Positions 1 to 6,861 of a stretch of DNA of 64,000 nucleotides are shown piece after piece. The notes beneath the pieces were generated by a model. The model was not told the DNA's origin. It did no database searches and was given only the letters and a program-made list of their open reading frames with translations. This DNA comes from Phycisphaerales bacterium (GTDB taxonomy: Bacteria; Planctomycetota; Phycisphaerae; UBA1845): assembly GCA_013140575.1 (NCBI GenBank), contig JABFSN010000049.1, positions 1 to 64,000 of the forward strand. The letters are read 5' to 3'. Each line of letters begins with the position of its first letter. Position 1 is the first letter of the stretch. The translations under genes were made by a program, and so were the position numbers.

Positions 1-2
1 GT

Positions 3-203
3 CGTCTGGGCCTGAAAAACACGTCGATGGCCAGGGCTCGTTGCGACACGATTCGACTGAAGCTGCTCAAGATCGGCGCGCAGGTGCGGGTCACGTTCCG
101 CAAGGTGTGGGTGTCCCTGGCCGAGAGTTGCCCTTACCGTGGTCTCTTTCGACAGGTCTATGAGAACCTCGTCGGGGTGCGCCCGATTCAGATACGCTGT
201 TGA
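3..203 (+). CDS. C-terminal end of IS1380-type transposase (partial)
   Basis: The window opens inside a reading frame with no start; 66 codons remain before TGA. The peptide contains RLKLLKIGAQVRVTFRKVWV and, near the end, CPYRGLFRQVYENL. This combination (a K-L-L-K-I-G-A-x-V-R block, then a Tyr-containing LF motif) is what I know from the C-terminus of IS1380-family DDE transposases. Catalytic residues lie outside the window, so activity cannot be judged. Nothing gene-like follows until the minus-strand gene ending at 520. Confidence 0.6.
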   Translation, partial: RLGLKNTSMARARCDTIRLKLLKIGAQVRVTFRKVWVSLAESCPYRGLFRQVYENLVGVRPIQIRC

Positions 204-458
204 CTCGCGCCGGCCCACCGAACACCCACTTGTGTACAAGACCCAATCGAACCGCGGCCGGCGTCCGCCTCCATCGCGGTAGACAGCCCGAAAAACCACC
301 TTCAACACCCGGCGCCGAAGCCCTCTCACGCCCCGTGTGCCCCCGCCACCTCGCCAGCATTCAATTCCAACGCCAGACCACCGCCAAAAACGTCAATCCA
401 ACAATTTGGTGAGAAATGCGGGCTAGGCCGGGTGGCGGCGTCCTGCCTGGTAACCAAC

Positions 459-483
459 AAAAAAAGCCGTCCCGAGGGACGGC
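459..483 (-). terminator. Rho-independent terminator of the 520-1008 gene
   Basis: On the minus strand a perfect 8-bp stem (GCCGTCCC/GGGACGGC, 2-nt loop, or 7 bp with a 4-nt loop) is followed directly by seven T residues. It lies 37 bases after the stop of the minus-strand gene at 520-1008, exactly where an intrinsic terminator is expected. Confidence 0.8.
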
Positions 484-519
484 ATCATTAGAATTCACTG
501 CGCTTTTCGCCTCACGGAA

Positions 520-1008
520 TTACCAGACGTTGACCGCGATCGAGAACGTTCCGCGGACCGCCGCGTTGCCAGCGTTGTCCTTTCCGTTACCATCAAAGCG
601 GAAGCTCGTCGAAAAATTGTTCGACCATGCCGAGTGCCAGGAATGGTCGCGACCGCCGAAACGCGACCACACGCGAACCGGGCTGCTTCGTGCGACCGAG
701 GCGAACCGATATCCTGGTGGGATAGGCACCGACACCGTGAGCCGTCCTTCAAGTGTTGAATAGTCGCTCCAAACCTCCTGGACCCAATAGTACACATCGA
801 ACTGAAGGGTCGCGCCCACGATTCGTTCGTTGCCAACCCACAAATAGGCGTCCGTGGCACGACCGTCCTTGGTATTCACTTCCGCGTCTCCACCTCCGAT
901 CCACCGCAAGGCCGGAATCCCGAAGCCGCCGGTAAGCACAATCTGTCCGGCTTGGGCATTGGCGGGAAGGGCCACCAGCCCCAAGCACAAAAGAGCCCTC
1001 GCAAGCAT
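520..1008 (-). CDS. Secreted hypothetical protein, 162 aa
   Basis: Starting at the ATG at 1008 gives a clear Sec signal peptide (MLARALLCLGLVALPANAQA, cleavage likely after AQA). A longer start at 1059 would put a charged, non-signal stretch in front, so the shorter start is preferred. The mature part is about 140 residues, rich in aromatic residues and beta-strand-like, with no cysteine pairs or catalytic motif I recognise. An intrinsic terminator follows directly, so it is probably a single-gene transcript. Function unknown; an exported structural or adhesive protein is only a guess. Confidence 0.7.
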   Translation of the reverse strand: MLARALLCLGLVALPANAQAGQIVLTGGFGIPALRWIGGGDAEVNTKDGRATDAYLWVGNERIVGATLQFDVYYWVQEVWSDYSTLEGRLTVSVPIPPGYRFASVARSSPVRVWSRFGGRDHSWHSAWSNNFSTSFRFDGNGKDNAGNAAVRGTFSIAVNVW

Positions 1009-1247
1009 ACGTTTCCTTTCAAAAATCTCAGACGCAATCCGACGCGAGCGTCGCGCCAATCTCGCGCGTCTTCATGTCCTAGTATACCACGCACAAGGGG
1101 CGGAGATTGCCATAAGTCGCGCATCATAAAAGGTTTATGATTACCTGTGTTTGTGTACTTGGCGGGAACTCTAGGATGTAGGAGAATCCCGTCGTTCCGG
1201 GGAATCGCGGGATTCCATTGTTTCCAAGGCTCCAAGGAGCGACCCCC

Positions 1248-2336
1248 ATGCCTGCTAGCCTGCCTAAGGAGATCCTCCTTCAACTTGAGTATGAATTCTG
1301 CCGGGCTGGCAAACGACCGACCTGGTGGCGGGAAAGCAGAAACCTCGGGTCAACCGAAGCACTGGGCTGTTTCATGGGTCGCCTTCTCGAAAGGCGCAAC
1401 GAACTGGTCGGTGGATCAGCGGGTGCCGGTTCGGAGTTGAAACAGAGAGCGCTTGTCGCTCGTTTTCAGGAACAACGGCACCCAATTACAAAAAACAACC
1501 TGAACAACTTTCTGAACGGGAAGCGAGATGGAAAAACGACGTGGACAAAATACGCCCCTATGTTGTTGGATCACGTTCTAGCGTGGTCAAACGGAAATCC
1601 CGGCGCGGAACAGGAAGAGCGTCGCATCGCCTCTAGGATTTCGGCTTTCATTTTTGATTTTAGCCCAGGGCAGTTTCAGGATGAACGAGAATCCACGAAG
1701 GAGTCTAACAAGCTCTGGTTCTTCGATCCCTCGCTAAGGGACGTGGCGTATCCCGCAACGTCACGCGAGGGCATCGCCGAATTGCGTGCATTAATCCACC
1801 GCGTGCTCTATAGGAACGCCAGCGACGCACGAATCTTTCGCGTTTCTGGGGGAAGGCGATTCAGGCTCATGGACAACGGCGGCGGTTTGTCCGAAGTCGG
1901 CGAAGTAGCCATCGAAGCCATGCAAGCCGGCATCCATCAATTCTTCGTTTATCCGCCGCCCGGGCCTGCGCGAGATGGGGCCATGGAATCGGCCAAGGAG
2001 TTTCTGAACGCGGCCTGCGAGCAGGGCGCGGATGCCTGTCAACGGATTCGCTTGATAGAAATCGACCCCGCGTCTTCGTCCAAAACAGAAACTAACATGT
2101 CGCTCTGGGGCGGTGAATTGCTCAGCGGCCTAACGAGCATCGTATGCTACTCGTGGACAGGGCCAGATGGCCAAATCAAGAACACCCTAATGATCGGCAG
2201 GTATCGCCACGGCCCTTCGCTTTTTGAACCCACACCCGAGGAAGTTGAGGTCGTCTGGCAATGGCTAACGGCTTTTGTCTTGAGGGGTACAAAACCCCAA
2301 TCTTCGAGAGGCGTTGCAAAGCGCAAAACGAGTTAG
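1248..2336 (+). CDS. Hypothetical protein, 362 aa, possible DNA-binding N-terminus
   Basis: The start at 1248 is set by AAGGAG eight bases upstream; an in-frame start at 1218 has no such site. The protein is soluble, with no signal peptide or membrane segment. Residues about 80-115 (ITKNNLNNFLNGKRDG followed by a Trp/Tyr-rich helix) read like a small helix-turn-helix or repressor-type segment. The C-terminal 200 residues look like a mixed alpha/beta sensor-like domain but match no family I can name. Base composition is lower in GC than its neighbours and it lies between transposase remnants next to a tRNA-associated integrase, which suggests acquired DNA. The stop codon sits at the edge of a probable IS256 end, so the natural C-terminus may have been altered. 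Confidence 0.65.
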   Translation: MPASLPKEILLQLEYEFCRAGKRPTWWRESRNLGSTEALGCFMGRLLERRNELVGGSAGAGSELKQRALVARFQEQRHPITKNNLNNFLNGKRDGKTTWTKYAPMLLDHVLAWSNGNPGAEQEERRIASRISAFIFDFSPGQFQDERESTKESNKLWFFDPSLRDVAYPATSREGIAELRALIHRVLYRNASDARIFRVSGGRRFRLMDNGGGLSEVGEVAIEAMQAGIHQFFVYPPPGPARDGAMESAKEFLNAACEQGADACQRIRLIEIDPASSSKTETNMSLWGGELLSGLTSIVCYSWTGPDGQIKNTLMIGRYRHGPSLFEPTPEEVEVVWQWLTAFVLRGTKPQSSRGVAKRKTS

Positions 2337-2379
2337 TGTCAAATCCTGTGGAAATTGCTTGGGGCATCTCTGAGTGCCT

Positions 2380-3099
2380 TCACGCCGCGTGAGCCTTTCG
2401 TTTCTTCAGCGCCGGCGGCAGGGGGATCTTGCCGCACAGTTGGGCCGACTTCAATCGACGCCAGGTGCGTTGCAACCGCACCATCACCTCGAAGACCAGG
2501 TAGACGCCGCTCTTGGTTTTCTTGAACCGCTTGGCCGCGTTGGTCCGAAGACGGACCGCCGCGAAGGGTGACTCGATTACGTTCGTCGTCCGCAGGTGTG
2601 ACCGGTGCGCCTCGGGGAACAGATAGAACGTCAAACAGCGATCCAGATCATTCTCCAGGCAAGCCGCCGCCCGCTCATAGCCCGCCCCACGCAGATCCCG
2701 AACCAGACCGGCGGCCAGCTTCCGCGACGCCGGCTCACTGTCCGCCTGCCAGACCGCACGCAGCCGCTGGGTGTACTCCGGCCGCTCCTTCACCGGCAGC
2801 TTGTCGATCACATTCATCGTCTTGTGGTTCGTGCAGCGCTGTTGCGCCGAACGCGGACTCTGCTCGTTTACCGCCGCCCACAGCCCCAGGGCGCCGTCCG
2901 CGATCCAGCAGGCCGGCTCGTTCAGGCCCCGCTTTCGGCAATCGCGGATCAGGTCGCCCCAGCTCTCGGCGCTTTCCCGGTACCCTTCGCGTAACGCAAT
3001 CAGGTGCTTTTGCCCTTCCCGGTCCGCTCCGATCAGAACCATCAGGCAGGCCTTCTCCGTGCCGATCCCGGCCTTGAGGTACAGACCGTCGGCCACGCC
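2380..3099 (-). pseudogene. IS256-type transposase, catalytic half only
   Basis: About 239 residues of an IS256/MULE-type DDE transposase. Visible signatures are ADGLYLKAGIGTEKACLMVL (first catalytic Asp), GYRESAESW, IADGALGLWAAV (second Asp), RCTNHKTMNVIDKLP, and the C-terminal HLRTTNVIESPFAAVRLRT block with the catalytic Glu. The family is normally around 400 aa; the N-terminal DNA-binding third is absent. Upstream the frame does not stop but continues into integrase sequence, giving a chimeric open frame (see the next entry). It cannot be a normal transposase, although a fused product could still be made. Confidence 0.8.
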
Positions 3100-3560
3100 C
3101 CATTTGAAGATGCGTTTCAGTCGGCTGGTTTGGTCGTTGACGTGCCCCCGGCTCCAGCCCCGACCGATCATCATTTCGCGGATCGCCTTGAACCCGCGCG
3201 GCGTGAATTCGCAGACCGGCGTTCGGCCATACAGTTCGTTCAGCAGCTTCATCACCCCGCGATACATGCCCGCTTCGTTCGACACCCCCCGCCCGGCTGC
3301 CGGTAGTTGCCGTCCAGCACGCGGTCGTGCGCCGCGCAAAGCTCTATGACGGTCAACGTCGGATCGGCGTTCGCCACGGCTCGCGTCGTCGCCCCCGACT
3401 TCCAGTCGGCAGTGACGCGGGCGTAGTTCTGCCGCGACTCCGACGAACCCCACGGACCCAAGTACACCCGACGCCCGCCGACCTCGACGAACGCCAGATC
3501 AACCCCACCACGTTTTCGTTGACGCCTGTACCCCGGAACCACCGGCTTCGGACGTGCCAT
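3100..3560 (-). pseudogene. N-terminal part of tyrosine integrase, frameshifted and fused to transposase
   Basis: From the ATG at 3560 the frame encodes MARPKPVVPGYRRQ, then YLGPWGSSESRQNYARVTADW, a start typical of integrases I know from planctomycetes. It continues to YRQPGGG and then needs a -1 shift at the C6 run 3285-3290 (G6 on the coding strand) to continue as VSNEAGMYRGVMKLLNELYG, TPRGFKAIREMMI and RLKRIFKW, the core-binding SAM-like domain. The catalytic domain (R...HxxR...Y) is missing; at about 3099 the frame passes into IS256 transposase. It lies 117 bases from the 3' end of tRNA-Val, the usual place for an integrase. Not functional as a recombinase. Confidence 0.7.
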
Positions 3561-3676
3561 TGGAACGGCCTCCAGTTCGATAACGTATACTGGTATACGC
3601 TATCCGCCTTGGTCACGGCCGCTCCGCCACGTTGGCGGGTAATCGCAAGTCGTTGCGAATTCAGCACTTATGTCAC

Positions 3677-3750
3677 TGGGCGATACAGGACTCGAACCTG
3701 TGACCTCACGGGTGTGATCCGTGCGCTCTAACCAACTGAGCTAATCGCCC
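3677..3750 (-). tRNA. tRNA-Val (CAC)
   Basis: A complete cloverleaf reads on the minus strand: 7-bp acceptor GGGCGAT/ATCGCCC, D stem GCTC/GAGC, anticodon stem CACGG/CCGTG around the loop ATCACAC (anticodon CAC, codon GUG), variable region AGGTC, T arm ACAGG-TTCGAGT-CCTGT, discriminator A. CCA is not encoded. The neighbouring integrase remnant suggests the 3' end served as an attachment site. Confidence 0.95.
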
Positions 3751-4263
3751 TGCCGTTTGCATCCGTTGATTCGCAAAACCATGCACACCCGGAATCAAAT
3801 CCACGGGGTGTCGATCGCGCCGTCGCGGGATCAGGCGGGCGGTTCGCGAATCCAAATCCGGGCTGTAGGGTAATCGAAACCAAGATCGTGGCAAGCGGCC
3901 GTTCTCCTGCCCGCCCGGCCACGAGGTCCGTGTCCGTTCCGGGTGGATGACTTTACCTTTGTGGCAACCGGCGGCGCCAGCCTGCGGTTGGGCCAATAAC
4001 GCAAGTCACCGGGCTCGCGCCCGGTGCTCCGCCAGTTGCTCCCGGCTGATTTCATCACGCAGCTCCCGCCACTCGGGGAGGGGTGCGGCGTGCGGGTTTT
4101 TCGAGGCGCCGTGTGTGATCGGCCGATGGGCCGGTGGCGACATTCGGGGTGGGTTTCCACCATGGAGGGAACTGGGCAGGGAGAACGGGCCATCGGGCGC
4201 GGGGCCTTGGCATAGCCGCGGGCTCGATGACGGCGATGACGGGGCACCCTATAGTCGACGGTC
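3751..4263. other. Gene-free stretch with one short palindrome
   Basis: No supported gene between tRNA-Val and the CPBP protease gene. The only structure seen is the palindrome ACCGGGC-TCGC-GCCCGGT at 4008-4025, whose loop read on the minus strand is GCGA (GNRA type). It belongs to the dispersed hairpin family described elsewhere in this window. Confidence 0.5.
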
Positions 4264-5151
4264 ATGGGCGGGGACGCGATCGGTCATCCAGTTGAAACGG
4301 CGAACGCGTGGATGGCGGCGCTCGAGCGGGCGGACCTCGCCCTGTTGGCAATCGGCGCGGTTTTGATCGTCGCCGCAATCATTCACGGGCCGTTCCTCCG
4401 GCGGCGCGGGTTGCTGGACGACCTCGCGCTCGCCCCGAACCGAATGCAGTTGGATGCGATGCTTTTGCCGGTGTGCGTGTGGGCCATCGCGGCGACAGTC
4501 ATGAACGGTGTAGGATTCGGTGTCGACGCGGGCGCGGCGACATCGCCGGCGATCAAGCTGATGGTCGGACACGTTCCCGCGATCGCGGCCGCCGCGGCCT
4601 GCATGTGGGTGGCCGCACGTACATTCGACGGCGGCGCGGTTCGATTTTTGATCGGCCGATCGTCGCCAGCGGTCGATGCCGGTCGCGGCGTCGGGTATTT
4701 CCTGGCCGCGATGTCGATTTGCCCGGTGGTGTACTACGCCGTTTTGTACGTCGTTTTGGCCATTCTGCCTGACTATCCATTGCTCGACCACGGCGTGATC
4801 GAAATGCTCCGCACCGGGGACACGCCGATGTGGGCGATCTGGCTGGGCACCGCGCTGATCGCCCCGGTTTGCGAAGAGATGTTCTTCCGCGGGATCGTGC
4901 AGACGACGTTGGCCAACGTCTTCCGATCCCGATGGCTGGCGGTCACGTTGGCCGGCGCGATCTTCGGAGCGATTCACGCCGGCGGCGGGCAATCACCGAC
5001 GCCGCACGTCGTCCCGGCATTGACCGTGTTGGGCATGTTGCTGGGTGTGCTTTACCTGCGATCCGGCTCGTTGATCGGTCCGATCGTCGTACACGTGATG
5101 TTCAATGCCAAGACGTTGCTGTGGGAATGGTTGCTGCATCGCGGAAGTTGA
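4264..5151 (+). CDS. CPBP-family intramembrane metalloprotease, 295 aa
   Basis: A polytopic membrane protein with about seven hydrophobic segments. The family motifs are all present near the C-terminus: EEMFFRG (the EExxxR motif), FGAIHAG (FxxxH) and HVMFN (HxxxN). In CPBP (Rce1/Abi-type) proteases these carry the Glu and His residues of the active site. Substrate unknown; roles range from processing exported peptides to immunity. It ends 79 bases before tyrS on the same strand and may be cotranscribed with it. Confidence 0.85.
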   Translation: MGGDAIGHPVETANAWMAALERADLALLAIGAVLIVAAIIHGPFLRRRGLLDDLALAPNRMQLDAMLLPVCVWAIAATVMNGVGFGVDAGAATSPAIKLMVGHVPAIAAAAACMWVAARTFDGGAVRFLIGRSSPAVDAGRGVGYFLAAMSICPVVYYAVLYVVLAILPDYPLLDHGVIEMLRTGDTPMWAIWLGTALIAPVCEEMFFRGIVQTTLANVFRSRWLAVTLAGAIFGAIHAGGGQSPTPHVVPALTVLGMLLGVLYLRSGSLIGPIVVHVMFNAKTLLWEWLLHRGS

Positions 5152-5230
5152 TGACGTCGGCCGGCCGCCGTACGATTCGTTGCGAGTGAACGGGTGGTCA
5201 TTGGCGAACAGGTTGGATCGAAAAGGCACG

Positions 5231-6454
5231 ATGCCGAGTCCTGATGAACAAATGCCGTCGCTGATCCGCGGCTGCGATCGCGTCTATTCCGAGCCGGAAC
5301 TGCGCGAAAAAGTCGAGCGGGCCCACAAGACCGGCAAACCCCTCCGCGTCAAGCTGGGCATGGACCCGACTGCGCCGGACCTGACCCTCGGGCACACCGT
5401 TGTCCTGCGCAAGATGCGTGATTTTCAGGACCAGGGTCACGTGGCCGTCCTCATCATCGGCGACTACACCGCCCGCATCGGCGATCCGTCGGGCCGAACC
5501 AAGACGCGCCCGGTGTTGAATGCCGAACAGGTCGAGGCCAACGCCCGGACCTATCTGGATCAGGCCGGCAAGGTGCTCGATTTGTCGCCGGAGAAGCTCG
5601 AAATCCGCCACAACAGCGAATGGCTGGCGCCCCTGAACTTCGCCGACGTGATCCGCTTGGCCGGGCAGGTCACCGTTCCGCGCATGTTGGAGCGAGACAC
5701 GTTTGAAAAGCGATTGGCCGAGGGCGCCGAATTGTTTCTGCACGAGTTGTTCTACCCGTTGATGCAGGCCCAGGACAGCGTGATGGTCCGGGCCGACGTC
5801 GAACTGGGCGGCACCGATCAGACCTTCAATAACCTGCTCGGACGCGATTTCCAGAAAAACGCCGGTCAACCGCCGCAGGTCGTGGTCATCATGCCCATAC
5901 TCGTCGGCCTCGACGGCCACGAGAAGATGAGCAAGTCGCTGGGCAACTACATCGGCGTCGCCGAGCCGGCCGGGGACATGTTCGGCAAGTTAATGAGCAT
6001 CCCCGATGAACTCATGCGGAATTACTACGAACTACTGACGCGTCTGCCGCGGAACGAGATCGATCAGGCGTTAGACGCCGGTCAGACCCACCCGCGCGAC
6101 GCGAAGGTCGCACTGGCCAAGCGCGTCATTACTGCCTTCCATTCACCAGAAGAGGCCGCCCGCGCCGACGAGGAGTTCTTCCGCATCCACGGCGCCGGTC
6201 GCACCGGTCTGCCCGACGACATTCCCGAAATGTCCGTGCCGTCGCCCATCCGCGCCATGGACCTCGTCGTCGCCTGCGGATTCGCCGCCACCAACGGTGA
6301 AGCCCGCCGCCTGATCGCGGAGCGAGGCGTTCGCCTGAACGGCGAGCCGTTGACCGACGCGCAGGCCATGATCGACATTCAACCCGACACAGTCCTGCAA
6401 CGCGGCAAACGGCGCTTCGTCCGTGTCTCGCCGCAATCCACGACCGGCCATTGA
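5231..6454 (+). CDS. tyrS: Tyrosyl-tRNA synthetase, 407 aa
   Basis: Class I aminoacyl-tRNA synthetase that charges tRNA-Tyr. The ATP-binding HIGH-type motif is in LTLGHTVVLRKM (about residue 51), KMSKSLGN lies at about 233, and tyrosine-pocket features are in GGTDQTFNNLLGRD. The C-terminal 60 residues (FAATNGEARRLIAERGVRLN) are an S4 RNA-binding domain. The HIGH region without insertions resembles the TyrZ-type enzyme rather than E. coli TyrRS. Start at 5231 is preferred over the upstream in-frame 5105, which overlaps the protease gene; AAAAGG precedes it. Confidence 0.95.
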   Translation: MPSPDEQMPSLIRGCDRVYSEPELREKVERAHKTGKPLRVKLGMDPTAPDLTLGHTVVLRKMRDFQDQGHVAVLIIGDYTARIGDPSGRTKTRPVLNAEQVEANARTYLDQAGKVLDLSPEKLEIRHNSEWLAPLNFADVIRLAGQVTVPRMLERDTFEKRLAEGAELFLHELFYPLMQAQDSVMVRADVELGGTDQTFNNLLGRDFQKNAGQPPQVVVIMPILVGLDGHEKMSKSLGNYIGVAEPAGDMFGKLMSIPDELMRNYYELLTRLPRNEIDQALDAGQTHPRDAKVALAKRVITAFHSPEEAARADEEFFRIHGAGRTGLPDDIPEMSVPSPIRAMDLVVACGFAATNGEARRLIAERGVRLNGEPLTDAQAMIDIQPDTVLQRGKRRFVRVSPQSTTGH

Positions 6455-6861
6455 CGAATCAGGAGTCCGTCCGCTGATCAACGGCGGTCGACTGCGACTG
6501 GGCTGACCCCGCACGGGCGGCGTCTTGGCGACCAGCGAGGTTTGCCCGGATCATCGCTCGTAACAGGTCAGCCAAGTGCAATGCCTCGAGAACGAAGACA
6601 CTCGTTAGACCCATGGGTAGGGCGGGTTTTACCCGCCGTTTGCCCTCCGGGCGAGAACGAAGAAGAATAGGGAATGGAGGGTGCGGTGACCAGGGACTGA
6701 AGTCCCTGGCTACAATCGTGCGCCCTGCGGGCGAAGAGATGGCGAGCGAAGTCCGCCCCACGGTGGGGTCCGATGGTCAATGTGGTAACCATCAAACTGC
6801 AGATAGCTGAACAGTCGCCAGTTCTCTTCAGCCGAACCGTGAACCCTGCCGGCGGCTTCTG
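6455..6861. repeat. Palindrome cluster in the tyrS/por convergent gap
   Basis: The gap between convergent tyrS and the oxidoreductase gene holds four consecutive palindromes: GGCGGGT/ACCCGCC (6621-6637), GCCC-TCC-GGGC (6642-6652), CCAGGGACT-GA-AGTCCCTGG (6690-6709) and CGCCC-TGC-GGGCG (6721-6733). The segment 6690-6736 is 43/47 identical to 53282-53328, so this is a real dispersed repeat. No gene is supported here; the position suits a bidirectional terminator or mRNA 3' end. Confidence 0.75.

Noticed and set aside
1-3750. Direct copy of the tRNA-Val 3' end as a far attachment site
   Set aside because: I looked for a second copy of the T-arm/acceptor sequence on the integrase side and did not find one; the other end of the element may be gone or outside the window.
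6459-6795. Short open frames in the tyrS/por gap
   Set aside because: They translate palindromic repeat sequence and have no ribosome sites.
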